Below are positions 45,629-55,165 of a stretch of DNA of 64,000 nucleotides, piece after piece. The stretch's first letter is position 1. Every line of letters begins with the position of its first letter. A program made the translations under genes and the position numbers. This stretch comes from Thermaurantimonas sp046295455 (GTDB lineage Bacteria; Bacteroidota; Bacteroidia; Flavobacteriales; Schleiferiaceae), in assembly GCA_046295455.1 (NCBI GenBank), contig JBKBNI010000010.1, forward strand, positions 1-64,000, in the 5' to 3' direction. Under the pieces are notes generated by a model. The model did not search any database, was not told where the DNA came from, and saw nothing but the letters and a program-made list of their open reading frames with translations.

Positions 45629-46327
45629 TTATACCTCTTCGTTTAACAAATCTAGAAACTCTGTCGCATTGACCTCCATTTGATAGACGACATTATTGAC
45701 CTTTGATACAAGGATATTGTAGCTCATGTAAGCAACAATACCTACAATCAATCCGGCGACCGTAGTGGTCATGGCCGTATAAATGCCTTCTGCCAGCATA
45801 TCCACACGAATCTGTCCTCCGGCGGCTGCCATTTCGTGAAAGGCCAGGATCATCCCGATCACAGTACCGAGAAATCCTATCATGGGTGCAGCCCCTGAAA
45901 TGGTGGCAAGCAAGGCAAGGTTTTTCTCAAGCTGTAGCACTTCGATTTTTCCTGTATTTTCAATCGCTGCAGCGATGTCCTTCAGAGGTCTGCCGATCCT
46001 GCTGATGCCCTTTTCGATCATTCGGGCTACCGGTGTATTGGCGGCAAGGCACATCGCCTTTGCAGAGTCTAATTTTCCGGCAGAAACCTGTGATTTTATC
46101 GAGCTGATAAAACTTTGATCCAACTTTCCGGCCTTCGAAATGGACTGATATCTCTCAATAAATATGTACAACGCTATTGAAAACAGCAGGAGCAATACGG
46201 ACATAATAATGATACCTCCTATTCCCCCGCTGGTAATCAACTCAATAATAGAAAGGGTCTTTTGAACCGGCTCGTCGGTGGTGGTCTGAGTTATCGGTGC
46301 TACACCAGTATTTATCTGCAAAAGCAT
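45629..46327 (-). CDS. exbB: ExbB/TolQ/MotA-family proton channel protein
   Basis: 232 residues with three membrane segments (about 33-58, 130-150, 180-200). The conserved core is APMIGFLGTVIGMILAFHEM and IYTAMTTTVAGLIVGIVAYMSYN. Together with ExbD it uses the proton gradient to drive TonB. First gene of the exbB-exbD-tonB-receptor-lipoprotein run; a TAnnTTTG box precedes it. Confidence 0.93.
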   Translation of the reverse strand: MLLQINTGVAPITQTTTDEPVQKTLSIIELITSGGIGGIIIMSVLLLLFSIALYIFIERYQSISKAGKLDQSFISSIKSQVSAGKLDSAKAMCLAANTPVARMIEKGISRIGRPLKDIAAAIENTGKIEVLQLEKNLALLATISGAAPMIGFLGTVIGMILAFHEMAAAGGQIRVDMLAEGIYTAMTTTVAGLIVGIVAYMSYNILVSKVNNVVYQMEVNATEFLDLLNEEV

Positions 46328-46345
46328 TTTTAACTTTTTAATTCA

Positions 46346-46353
46346 CAAACATA
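46346..46353 (-). promoter_or_regulatory. Candidate -7 box for the exbB operon
   Basis: Minus-strand TATGTTTG (TAnnTTTG) lies 18 bases before the exbB ATG. Confidence 0.5.
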
Positions 46354-46420
46354 AATTGAATGCAAAAAAGAGGTTGATAAGTTTTTCAACAATTCGCTTA
46401 ACTAAGAATGAAACTACCTG

Positions 46421-47806
46421 TTAGTGTAAAATATTGTATTGAAGCACATACACTAACGCTCCAGCTAAGTAACCGATGAGAGCAAGAGGGGCAATCTTTC
46501 GAAAATACCAGGCAAAGGTGATGCGCTCAATACCCATAACGGCTACACCTGCCGCTGAACCAATAATTAAGGCGCTGCCACCAGTTCCAGCAGAATAGGC
46601 CAAAAACTCCCAGAAAAGCCCATCCTGCTCAAAGAATGTACCTGGCTGTATAGGATACATCCCCATGGCTGCAGCCACTAAGGGGACATTGTCCACCACA
46701 CTTGATAATATGCCTATGGTCAAAGCGAGAAGAATTATCCCTGATTTATGTTCAATCCCTATGGTATGATCCAGAAAAGATGCAAGGTGACTCAGCGTTC
46801 CCATACTTTGTAAACTTCCGACCGCCAGCAGTATTCCGAGAAAAAATAATACGGATGCCATATCGATTTTTCGAATAACACCAATGACAGAGAGCTCCCT
46901 TTGCACAGCAAAGGGTTTTTTACTATGCAATATTTCAGTGGCAATCCACATAATCCCAAGGCTAAACATCATCCCCATAAACGGCGGAAGATGCGTAATG
47001 GCCTTAAAAACGGGAACAAATAGCAATAGAAGAATACCACCTACAAATATGATCTTCTTTTCGTGTGGCTTGACTGCCAGATAGCTATGTCCAGCCGAGG
47101 ATTTAATTTCCGGATGGCTGATATTTCCTTTGAGCGCACGTGTCAGTAGCAGTAATGGTACAAGAGTACACACCATACTCGGTAATATCACCATCGTGAC
47201 GATACGCACGGTGGTAATTTGTTTTCCGATCCAGAGCATGGTAGTAGTGACGTCTCCGATGGGAGACCATGCACCTCCTGCATTTGCAGAAATGACGATC
47301 ATTCCCGCAAAAAGCCATCGATCTTTATAATTCGCTACCATCTTTCGCACCAGTGATGCCATTACAATTGTAGTAGTCAGATTATCAAGAGCTGCACTCA
47401 TAAAAAAGGTTAGTCCACACACAAGCCACATAAGCGACAATCTGCTGGTGGTGCTTATTCTGTTTGTAATGATCGAGAATCCACCGTGAGCATCTATAGT
47501 CTCTACTATAGTCATAGCTCCTATCAAGAAAAACAATATGCTGGCGATTTCAGACAGGTGCTCAAGCAGCTGATGCTCCGAGATGTACTCAAGCATCTTT
47601 TCTTTGTTGGGCTGGTCGGATACCAGGCCGAGATAGTGGGCTACGTCCGGCCAGCTTACCAGCTGGGTAGCAGATAGAGCATAGAGCGCCCAGCACAAAA
47701 CTCCGGTCACAAGTGCGCTAGCTGCCTTGTTGATATGAAGTTTATGTTCTAGAGCAATGGCAGTATATCCAACAATAAAAATGAAAATAATAAGGTATTC
47801 CATCAT
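46421..47806 (-). CDS. nhaD: Na+/H+ antiporter, NhaD family
   Basis: 461 residues with about 12 membrane segments, the usual NhaD length. Seen: FMSAALDNLTTTIVMASLVRKM, SANAGGAWSPIGDVTTTMLW and the late motif SVVDNVPLVAAAMGMYPI. NhaD exports Na+ or Li+ in exchange for protons. The start (ATGATG) overlaps the stop of the amino-acid dehydrogenase by 4 bases, so the two are coupled; the reason for the pairing is not obvious. Confidence 0.9.
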   Translation of the reverse strand: MMEYLIIFIFIVGYTAIALEHKLHINKAASALVTGVLCWALYALSATQLVSWPDVAHYLGLVSDQPNKEKMLEYISEHQLLEHLSEIASILFFLIGAMTIVETIDAHGGFSIITNRISTTSRLSLMWLVCGLTFFMSAALDNLTTTIVMASLVRKMVANYKDRWLFAGMIVISANAGGAWSPIGDVTTTMLWIGKQITTVRIVTMVILPSMVCTLVPLLLLTRALKGNISHPEIKSSAGHSYLAVKPHEKKIIFVGGILLLLFVPVFKAITHLPPFMGMMFSLGIMWIATEILHSKKPFAVQRELSVIGVIRKIDMASVLFFLGILLAVGSLQSMGTLSHLASFLDHTIGIEHKSGIILLALTIGILSSVVDNVPLVAAAMGMYPIQPGTFFEQDGLFWEFLAYSAGTGGSALIIGSAAGVAVMGIERITFAWYFRKIAPLALIGYLAGALVYVLQYNILH

Positions 47807-49047
47807 TTAAATATGCAGATTTCGGAGTTTGATGACAGGGCCAACGTAAAGGCTGATTTTGTGATACCTGTCTTTTGAGGATTGATTGAATAGCACTTCT
47901 TTAAAATGTATTCGATTCGGTCTGACACATCACTGAAGATGGATTGATCATCTACACGGGCATCATCGCTCATCAGATAGGCAAAGGTTCTGGCCATGCC
48001 ACAGTTTGCCACAAAATCCGGGATTAAACTTACAAGGTCGTCTGCCTCAGATGCAATCGGCCCCATAAAAATTTCTTCATCTGCAAACGGTACATTCGCT
48101 CCACATGAAATAACCTCCAGGCCAGAATGAATCAGTTGTCTGAGTTGGTCATCATTTACCAATCTGGATGCGGCAGCCGGAATGAAAATTTCTGCACCAA
48201 TACTCCAGATTGCATTGTTTATGTCTTCGAAATCCATCATTTCGGCAGCATTGAGTTGATTATTGGTCTTACACTCAAATAGTTTTGAGACTTCTTCGAA
48301 AGAAAAACCTTCTTCACGAAGCACCCCACCCATTCGATCGATAATGCCAACAATTTTTACACCATAGGAGGTAAGATAGTAAGCCGCAGAGGCCCCTACA
48401 TTGCCCCATCCTTGTATGATGGCCTTCTTTCCGGCCACATGTGAATCTGTGAAAATTCTATAGAAATGTTTTACCGATTCTGCCACACCATAGCCTGTGA
48501 TAAGATCCGATACTGTAAGTATTCGATTAATTTTTGGCCTTATCGAGTCCGATGTGACAGGAAGTATTACACCCTGTTGAAGATTTTTGATTTTTTTAAC
48601 TTTATTAAATTCATCCGGTTTGAAATGCCCCACCAGGACACCTTCCTGAGGGTGCTGAATCCCCAGATGGTAGGTTATTGGAATGACTTCCTCTTTTTCG
48701 TCTACATTCAGGTCGCCTCCCGTTCCGTAGTAATTTTTCAATAGCGGATAAATGGCTTTAAACCAGCGTCTGAGCACTTCGTGCTTCCTTGGATCGGACG
48801 GATCAAAATCAATTCCGGATTTAGCGCCTCCGATCTCCGGACCTGCCACGGCAAATTTTATTTCCATGGTTTTGGCCAGAGATAGCACTTCATTTTTTGT
48901 AAGTCCTTTGCGCATTCTTGTGCCTCCTCCAGCAGCTCCCCCTTTCAGTGAATTAATAACCACCCATCCGCGAGCTTCAGATTCCGGATCGTTCCACTCA
49001 AAAACGATTTCCGGGGATTTTTCTTCAAATTCTTTGATGGCTTCCAT
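47803..49047 (-). CDS. Glu/Leu/Phe/Val-type amino acid dehydrogenase
   Basis: 414 residues. The N-terminal ELFV domain has the catalytic lysine region AGPEIGGAKSGIDFDP. The C-terminal Rossmann domain has AIIQGWGNVGASAAYYL (GxGxxG). It reversibly deaminates an amino acid to its 2-oxo acid with NAD(P); glutamate or leucine is most likely, and the substrate cannot be chosen from sequence. A VPADEE/ANVPFADEEIF segment and C-terminal helices are present. Promoter box at 49071-49078. Confidence 0.88.
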   Translation of the reverse strand: MEAIKEFEEKSPEIVFEWNDPESEARGWVVINSLKGGAAGGGTRMRKGLTKNEVLSLAKTMEIKFAVAGPEIGGAKSGIDFDPSDPRKHEVLRRWFKAIYPLLKNYYGTGGDLNVDEKEEVIPITYHLGIQHPQEGVLVGHFKPDEFNKVKKIKNLQQGVILPVTSDSIRPKINRILTVSDLITGYGVAESVKHFYRIFTDSHVAGKKAIIQGWGNVGASAAYYLTSYGVKIVGIIDRMGGVLREEGFSFEEVSKLFECKTNNQLNAAEMMDFEDINNAIWSIGAEIFIPAAASRLVNDDQLRQLIHSGLEVISCGANVPFADEEIFMGPIASEADDLVSLIPDFVANCGMARTFAYLMSDDARVDDQSIFSDVSDRIEYILKKCYSINPQKTGITKSAFTLALSSNSEICIFK

Positions 49048-49070
49048 GTATGAATATTGAAAATAAGCAG

Positions 49071-49078
49071 CAAAGTTA
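49071..49078 (-). promoter_or_regulatory. Candidate -7 box for the dehydrogenase-nhaD operon
   Basis: Minus-strand TAACTTTG (TAnnTTTG), 23 bases before the dehydrogenase ATG. Confidence 0.5.
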
Positions 49079-49192
49079 TTTACCGAAACTGCCCGAAGTA
49101 GGATATTAATCTAATAATCAGATTTTTTGAAATTGTTAACGCTTGGTAATATTTACTCCTGCATCGTTTCCGGCTTAGGTAAGGCTTATGTT

Positions 49193-49200
49193 TACCTTTG
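49193..49200 (+). promoter_or_regulatory. Candidate -7 box for ricT
   Basis: TACCTTTG (TAnnTTTG), 11 bases before the ATG at 49212. An upstream in-frame ATG at 49188 would lie before the transcription start, so this box decides the start in favour of 49212. Confidence 0.5.
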
Positions 49201-49211
49201 CGGGGATTAAT

Positions 49212-50384
49212 ATGAGAGATATGGGATGTGCATCATGCAGCAAGCCGATCAATGGAACCCCCAAAGGATGCCGAAGCAACGGTAGTTGTGCCATTGGAGG
49301 ATGCGATAAACTGCCTATATTCGATTGGCTTGCCAATATGACGGAACTGAATGAATTGAATACATGTAAGATTGTAGAAGTGCGTTTTAAAGGTACGAGA
49401 AAGGAATTTTATTCCAATGCCGATGGAATGAGCCTGTACATCGGAGATATTGTGGTGGTAGAAGCTTCACAAGGGTATGATATAGGGGTGGTGTCCCTGG
49501 CCGGTGAGCTGGTAAGATTACAAATACGACGGAAACAAAAAACCGATGTGGTGGAAGTAAAACATAAAATAATACGCAAAGCTACCCAAAAGGACATTGC
49601 CATTTGGAGCAAACACCGGCAGCGCGAAGATGAGCTAAAAGTCAGAACCCGTGAATTAGCCAAAAAACATGGACTACGAATGAAAATTTCCGATGTGGAA
49701 TTTCAGGCTGACGGCAGCAAAGCCACATTTTATTACACCGCTGACGAACGCGTAGATTTCCGAAACCTCATCAAAGACATGGCATCTTCATTCGGAATTC
49801 GAATCGAAATGCGCCAAATAGGACTGCGGCAGGAAGCTGCCCGCCTTGGAGGCATCGGTACCTGCGGGCGCGAATTGTGCTGCTCCACCTGGCTCACAGA
49901 CTTTAGAGCTGTCAATACCTCAGCCGCCCGCTATCAGCAACTCTCTTTAAATCCTCAGAAACTCGCCGGCCAGTGTGGAAAGTTAAAATGCTGCCTCAAT
50001 TATGAACTGGATTCATACATGGAGGCAATTAAGGAATTCCCCGACTTCAACCAGGTGCTTAAAACCAAAGCCGGAGAAGCCGTCCTCTTGAAAGTAGATA
50101 TTTTCAGGCGCATCCTGTGGTATGCTTACTCACAAAATACCGCACATTGGCACGGTATTCCCCTGGAAAAGGTATTAAAAACCCTCGAAGACAATAAGCG
50201 TAATCAAATGCCCGAAAGTCTTGAGTCGCTCACAGAAAACCAATTATCACAAACCCTTCCGGGACTCTCAAAACCAGATGAACTGATCTCTGACAAAACA
50301 TTGATAGACCAAAGAGAAATACCGCCAAAAAGGAAAAATCAAAAGAAAAGAAATAAGAACTTCGCAAAAAAACCAAAAAAATAA
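49212..50384 (+). CDS. ricT: RicT/PSP1-domain protein
   Basis: 390 residues from 49212 (MRDMGCASC), chosen because of the promoter box at 49193-49200. A Cys-rich N-terminus (CASCSKP, CRSNGSCAIGGC) precedes the PSP1 domain (about 50-290), which includes GTCGRELCCSTWL and GQCGKLKCCLNYELDSY, cysteines able to bind an Fe-S cluster. RicT (YaaT) in Bacillus joins RicA/RicF to promote RNase Y processing and phosphorelay; the role in Bacteroidota is less known. The C-terminus is Lys-rich and disordered. gldH follows immediately. Confidence 0.88.
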   Translation: MRDMGCASCSKPINGTPKGCRSNGSCAIGGCDKLPIFDWLANMTELNELNTCKIVEVRFKGTRKEFYSNADGMSLYIGDIVVVEASQGYDIGVVSLAGELVRLQIRRKQKTDVVEVKHKIIRKATQKDIAIWSKHRQREDELKVRTRELAKKHGLRMKISDVEFQADGSKATFYYTADERVDFRNLIKDMASSFGIRIEMRQIGLRQEAARLGGIGTCGRELCCSTWLTDFRAVNTSAARYQQLSLNPQKLAGQCGKLKCCLNYELDSYMEAIKEFPDFNQVLKTKAGEAVLLKVDIFRRILWYAYSQNTAHWHGIPLEKVLKTLEDNKRNQMPESLESLTENQLSQTLPGLSKPDELISDKTLIDQREIPPKRKNQKKRNKNFAKKPKK

Positions 50385-50954
50385 ATGAATCTTTTGAGCC
50401 GGGTGCCCACATCTGATTCCGGATTTATATTTTCAATCTACAAGTCTCTTAAAACGTTTAAAATCAAAGACATCATTACAGGCCGGTTGATTTTGATACT
50501 TGTCTTCATTATTGCCATACTGCTCTTGGCACAATGCTCCGAGAGAAACGTCTACCACATGGACCTTGTCACCATAGATCAGCCCATGCACAAAGATTCT
50601 ATAGTTTGTTTCACATTTTTCGTCGAGGATACTTCAAAGGTTTTCACCATCAAAACCATCTTGTACTACACAGATCAATATCCCTTCTCCAATCTTTATC
50701 TGGAAAGGCAAATATTGTACGATTCAAAAAAAGAATATGGAGATACCGCAAACTACATCCTCTTTGACCACCTCGGAAAAATGACTGGAAAAGGATTTTC
50801 GAACCAAAAAAAATTAGAAAACTTAGTAGGAAGAGGGCCTCTCAAATTTAAAAATCCAGGGTATTATTCCCTTTGTCTTCAGCACCTGATGCGCATTGAT
50901 TCTCTACCCGGAATATCCAGAGTAGGAATATTGATTACCGAAATAAAGCAATAG
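50385..50954 (+). CDS. gldH: Gliding motility lipoprotein GldH
   Basis: 189 residues. The start codon follows the ricT stop directly. A long N-terminal stretch (about 33 residues) precedes a hydrophobic segment and lipobox LLAQC (Cys51). A GldH-type beta domain follows (YHMDLVTIDQPMHKDSIVCFTF, DHLGKMTGKGF). GldH is needed for Flavobacterium gliding and the associated T9SS. The neighbourhood with ricT and PBP1A is the usual one in this phylum. The unusually long N-region suggests the start may be annotated too early. Confidence 0.85.
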   Translation: MNLLSRVPTSDSGFIFSIYKSLKTFKIKDIITGRLILILVFIIAILLLAQCSERNVYHMDLVTIDQPMHKDSIVCFTFFVEDTSKVFTIKTILYYTDQYPFSNLYLERQILYDSKKEYGDTANYILFDHLGKMTGKGFSNQKKLENLVGRGPLKFKNPGYYSLCLQHLMRIDSLPGISRVGILITEIKQ

Positions 50955-50960
50955 TGATAA

Positions 50961-53231
50961 ATGATAAAAAGAATAAAAAATACCACCCGATACATAAGGC
51001 TTTTTTGGATCGTCGTAGGGGGTTTATTTTCTTTAGTTTTAATATTTGTTTCAGCTATCTCTTTTGGATTTTTCGGACCTCTACCAGGTTTTGAGGAAAT
51101 TGAAAATCCAAAAAGCAATCTGGCCACTCAAATCATCTCCCTGGACGGAGTAGTGCTGGGTAAATTTTATAAGGAAAACCGTACGCACGCCGAATTTGAA
51201 GATCTAAGCCCGCATCTGGTCAATGCATTAGTAGCTACTGAAGACGAGCGATTTTACAGTCACTCAGGCATTGATTTTAAAGCACTTGTTAGGGCAGTTG
51301 TTTTATTTGGCAAAGCTGGTGGCGGGAGCACCATCACTCAGCAGCTTGCCAAAATGCTCTTTCACGATCCACCCAGCAACATTGCAGAGCGTATTATTCA
51401 AAAAGGCAAAGAATGGATCATCGCTCTGCGGATCGAACGGCACTATTCGAAACAGGAAATTCTGGCCATGTATCTCAATCAGTTTGATTTTCTCTACCAG
51501 GCTGTCGGGATCGAATCTGCCTCACAAATTTATTTCGATAAAAAGCCAAAGGAACTGGATATACATGAGGCCTCACTTTTGATAGGCATGGCAAAAAATC
51601 CTTCATTTTTTAATCCGATGCGGTTTCCCGAAAGAGCCCTTCAGAGAAGAAATGTGGTACTTAAGCAGATGTATCGAAACAATTTTATCACCCGTGAGGA
51701 GTTGGACAGCATAAAAGAAATCCCACTAAGCATAAAGTTCCGAAAGCAAAGCCACGTAGAAGGGCCCGCTTCTTACCTCAGGGAGCATATTCGACTTTTT
51801 CTGTCAGAATGGGTCAAAAACAACCGCAAACCGGATGGCTCTACGTACAATATATACACCGATGGACTGAAGGTGTACACGACAATAGACTCCCGAATGC
51901 AGAAATATGCCGAAGAGGCTGTAGCTGAGCATCTTTCTAATTATCAGCGCGTTTTCTTTGCACGGGAAGGTAACCGAAGAGATTTTCCGTTTGTAAAACT
52001 TACTGAACAGGAAATCCAGGATTTGATGATGCGAGCGGTAAAGCGAAGCGAACGTTATAAAGATCTAAAATCCAAGGGTATTAGTCAGGATTCGATCATG
52101 AAGAACTTTAAGACTCCAATACCCATGCAGGTTTTTTCATGGAATGGTGAAATTGATACCATCCTATCTCCTCTGGACTCCATTCGATATTACAAATCCT
52201 TTTACCAATCGGGATTTTTGGCTGTCGAACCCCAGACAGGATTCATAAAAGCCTGGGTGGGAGGCATTAATTATAAGCATTTTAAATTTGATAACGTATA
52301 CCAGGCCAAAAGGCAGGTAGGTTCTACATTCAAACCATTTCTCTACTCGACGGCTATTAAGGAAAAAAAATATAGTCCCTGTTTTGAAGTGCCTGACGCG
52401 CGTGTTTGCATTGAAGCCGGTATGTACGGTCTATTGAAAGATTGGTGTCCGTCCAACTCGGATGACAAATACGAAGGAATGATGACGCTGAAACGCGCTC
52501 TAGCAGAAAGCAAAAATACCGTAAGCACCTTTCTGATGAAGCAAATCGGTCCGGCCAGCGTCGTACAGCTTTGCCGCGATCTTGGAATTAAGAGCGAAGT
52601 GCCGGAAGCACCCTCCATAGCGCTTGGCACCATGGATATGAGTGTATATGAGCTGGTGGGCGCCTACACCACCTTTGCTAATAAGGGCACATATAGCGAA
52701 CCGGTCGTAGTCTTGCGGATCGAAGATAAAAATGGCCTTATACTTACTGAATTTGAGCCACTTACACGTGAGGTCATGAGTGAAGAAGTTGCATATGTAA
52801 TGTTGGATATCTTAAAGGCAGTGACCCAATTTGGCACAGGTGCGCGCTTGAGAAGCAGGGGCGGAGGTTACATGGATAATGTAGTCACCGGTTTTCCATG
52901 GGCATTTGACAATCCTATAGCCGGCAAAACCGGAACAACTCAAAACAACAGCGATGGCTGGTTCGTAGGCATGGTTCCGAATTTGGTGGCAGGAGCATGG
53001 GTAGGTTGTGAAGATCGGTCAGCGCACTTTCGCTCTACCTACTTCGGACAAGGCGCGACGGCTGCAATGCCGGTCTGGGCACTTTTTATGAAAAAATGCT
53101 ATGCAGATCCTGCCCTTAAAGTCAGCAGGTCAGATTTCGAATCACCTGAAGAGCCTATTTCTATCGTCATCGACTGTAACGAATACAAAAGAAAGCAAAG
53201 CAGCGATGATCTCCCGGAGTGGATTAAATAA
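50961..53231 (+). CDS. Penicillin-binding protein 1A (bifunctional transglycosylase/transpeptidase)
   Basis: 756 residues. One N-terminal membrane segment (about 14-38), a GT51 domain with ATEDERFYSHSGID and GGSTITQQLAK, then a transpeptidase with GSTFKPFLYS (SxxK), AESKNTVS (SxN) and GKTGTTQNNSDGWF (KTG). It polymerises and cross-links peptidoglycan. Lies 6 bases after gldH in an envelope operon with ftsX and uppP. Confidence 0.95.
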   Translation: MIKRIKNTTRYIRLFWIVVGGLFSLVLIFVSAISFGFFGPLPGFEEIENPKSNLATQIISLDGVVLGKFYKENRTHAEFEDLSPHLVNALVATEDERFYSHSGIDFKALVRAVVLFGKAGGGSTITQQLAKMLFHDPPSNIAERIIQKGKEWIIALRIERHYSKQEILAMYLNQFDFLYQAVGIESASQIYFDKKPKELDIHEASLLIGMAKNPSFFNPMRFPERALQRRNVVLKQMYRNNFITREELDSIKEIPLSIKFRKQSHVEGPASYLREHIRLFLSEWVKNNRKPDGSTYNIYTDGLKVYTTIDSRMQKYAEEAVAEHLSNYQRVFFAREGNRRDFPFVKLTEQEIQDLMMRAVKRSERYKDLKSKGISQDSIMKNFKTPIPMQVFSWNGEIDTILSPLDSIRYYKSFYQSGFLAVEPQTGFIKAWVGGINYKHFKFDNVYQAKRQVGSTFKPFLYSTAIKEKKYSPCFEVPDARVCIEAGMYGLLKDWCPSNSDDKYEGMMTLKRALAESKNTVSTFLMKQIGPASVVQLCRDLGIKSEVPEAPSIALGTMDMSVYELVGAYTTFANKGTYSEPVVVLRIEDKNGLILTEFEPLTREVMSEEVAYVMLDILKAVTQFGTGARLRSRGGGYMDNVVTGFPWAFDNPIAGKTGTTQNNSDGWFVGMVPNLVAGAWVGCEDRSAHFRSTYFGQGATAAMPVWALFMKKCYADPALKVSRSDFESPEEPISIVIDCNEYKRKQSSDDLPEWIK

Positions 53232-53236
53232 TACCT

Positions 53237-54106
53237 ATGGCACAAAATTTTTTAAGAAGACGGCTAAGAAGTAACATATTAAGCGTCATTGTAGCTCAAT
53301 CTCTCGTGCTGTTCGTTTTGGGACTTTTCGGTATTATCGTCATCAATGCAAGAGAAATAGCAACCAATCTAAAAGAAAACCTCACCCTTCTCGTAGTCCT
53401 CAGGCCCGATGCAGCACCTTCTGAAGTCCGTAGGATCCAAAAAATATTGGAAACAGATCAGAGGATAAGACGTACCGAAATCATATCCAAACAAGAGGCT
53501 GCAGAAACTCTAAAAAAAGAACTCAACGAGGATTTTGTGGAGTTTTTGGGGTACAATCCTCTTTCAGATGTGATCGAAGTTAATCTATATGCACAATACA
53601 CAGAGGATGAGCATATCACCTACATCGAATCGTTTCTAAAAGCCGATCCATTCGTCGAAGAGGTTGTGATTGACAAGGATTTGATTTTTCTGATGAACTC
53701 AAATATCAAGAAGATTTCGATCGCTGCCAGCGCCATGGTATTCGTTCTCCTGCTGGTTTCGATAGGATTGATTAATTCATCCATTCGACTGGCTATATAC
53801 TCATCTCGTTTTACAATACGAACGATGCAGCTGGTTGGGGCCACGCGATGGTTTATCATCCGTCCATTTCTTCTCACAGGCATCTTACAAGGTTTTTTTT
53901 CTGGTTTGATCGCCTCTGCCCTGATCTTAGTAATTTTTACTTATGGTTCGAGTTGGACTGCAGATCTATTTGCCTCACTGAACCCTTTTGTGTATGTTTG
54001 GAATATTCCGGCACTGAGTATTTTGGGTATGGTCATTTCATCGGTCTGTACTTTCTTTGCTCTCAATAAATATTTGAAATCAGACCTCGAACAGTTGTAT
54101 TTATGA
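53237..54106 (+). CDS. ftsX: Cell-division protein FtsX-like permease
   Basis: 289 residues, four membrane segments (about 20-45, 165-190, 210-235, 260-282) and a periplasmic loop after the first. FtsX with FtsE controls peptidoglycan hydrolases at division. The core is VRRIQKILETDQRIRRTEIISKQEA and RLAIYSSRFTIRTMQLVGATRWFI. No ftsE is in the window. A co-located M23 peptidase (35452) is a possible partner but is not adjacent. Overlaps the next gene by 4 bases. Confidence 0.9.
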   Translation: MAQNFLRRRLRSNILSVIVAQSLVLFVLGLFGIIVINAREIATNLKENLTLLVVLRPDAAPSEVRRIQKILETDQRIRRTEIISKQEAAETLKKELNEDFVEFLGYNPLSDVIEVNLYAQYTEDEHITYIESFLKADPFVEEVVIDKDLIFLMNSNIKKISIAASAMVFVLLLVSIGLINSSIRLAIYSSRFTIRTMQLVGATRWFIIRPFLLTGILQGFFSGLIASALILVIFTYGSSWTADLFASLNPFVYVWNIPALSILGMVISSVCTFFALNKYLKSDLEQLYL

Positions 54107-54351
54107 AAAACAATCAAAGTCAAAAACCCTTCATCCTCACAAAAGTCAACTACCTGATTATGATTAGCGGAATCGCGCTCATGGCCATGGGTTATCTTCT
54201 GATGGCTGGTGGAGGAAGTGACGACCCTAATGTTTTTAACGAATCAATTTTTAGTGTTACCCGCATCCGCATTGCTCCTACACTGATTACCCTTGGGTTT
54301 ATTGTTCAGATTTTTGCAATAATGTATCAACCCAAAGAATCCGGTAAATGA
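54103..54351 (+). CDS. DUF3098 membrane protein
   Basis: 82 residues with two membrane segments (about 17-36 and 56-74) and the pattern YLIMISGIALMAMGYLLM-GGGSDDP-N-FNESIFS typical of DUF3098, a Bacteroidota protein of unknown function commonly next to ftsX and uppP. Both ends overlap neighbours by 4 bases (ATGA), so it is translated as part of the operon. Confidence 0.85.
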   Translation: MKNNQSQKPFILTKVNYLIMISGIALMAMGYLLMAGGGSDDPNVFNESIFSVTRIRIAPTLITLGFIVQIFAIMYQPKESGK

Positions 54352-55160
54352 ATCTTATTGATGCTATCATCCTTGGAGTTCTCCAGGGATTGACTGAATT
54401 TCTTCCTGTTAGTTCTAGCGGTCACCTCGAAATCGGAAAAGCCCTCCTCGGCTTAAAACTGACGGGAGATGAAAGCTTACTGTTTACAGTGGTGGTTCAT
54501 TTTGCGACAGCCACAGCGACTCTTGTGGTCTATTACAAAGATGTGGCGCAGATAATTAATGGATTATTCAAATTTAAATCCAATGAAGAAACACGTTTCG
54601 TAGGGTTAATTATTCTTTCGATGATTCCTGCCGGTGTGATTGGCCTTCTATTCGAAGAGCAACTGGAAGCTCTCTTTGAAGGAAACATTGCATTTGTAGG
54701 TGTCATGCTGATCGTTACGGGTATATTGCTCTTTATAGCTGATAAATCCAAAGCTTCAAGTAAGTCCATCTCTCCTGCAAGTGCCTTTGTGATCGGAGTG
54801 GCGCAGGCTATTGCGATTCTTCCGGGTATTTCCCGCTCAGGCGCTACCATCAGCACCTCCGTCATTTTAGGGATCGATCGAGACCGAGCTGCCCGGTTCT
54901 CCTTTTTGATGGTCATCCCGGTAATTTTCGGAAAAATCATACTCGACGCCGGAGATCTGATCCAGGAGGCATCTGCTGTAGAAGCTCCGACACAAATACC
55001 GTTTCTGGTGCTGTTCGTCGGATTCGTTTCATCCTTGGTGGTGGGTATAGCAGCATGCAAATTGATGATTGCAATGGTAAAAAAGGCACAGTTAAAATAC
55101 TTTTCATTTTACTGTTTTGTTGTCGGATTTATCTCAATCGTCTCTTATTACTATTATTAA
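54348..55160 (+). CDS. uppP: Undecaprenyl-diphosphatase
   Basis: 270 residues, about eight membrane segments. Motifs LTEFLPVSSSGHLEIGKALL (catalytic region) and LPGISRSGATISTSV (second active-site motif) are clear. It recycles undecaprenyl diphosphate to the phosphate carrier for peptidoglycan and glycans, and confers bacitracin tolerance in many bacteria. Fits the envelope operon. Confidence 0.95.
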   Translation: MNLIDAIILGVLQGLTEFLPVSSSGHLEIGKALLGLKLTGDESLLFTVVVHFATATATLVVYYKDVAQIINGLFKFKSNEETRFVGLIILSMIPAGVIGLLFEEQLEALFEGNIAFVGVMLIVTGILLFIADKSKASSKSISPASAFVIGVAQAIAILPGISRSGATISTSVILGIDRDRAARFSFLMVIPVIFGKIILDAGDLIQEASAVEAPTQIPFLVLFVGFVSSLVVGIAACKLMIAMVKKAQLKYFSFYCFVVGFISIVSYYYY

Positions 55161-55165
55161 TTCTA

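Noticed and set aside
55055..55165. Upstream extension of TruB (ATG at 55055)
   Set aside because: It overlaps uppP by 106 bases and adds a stretch of hydrophobic residues not seen in TruB; the TTG at 55166 fits the family start.
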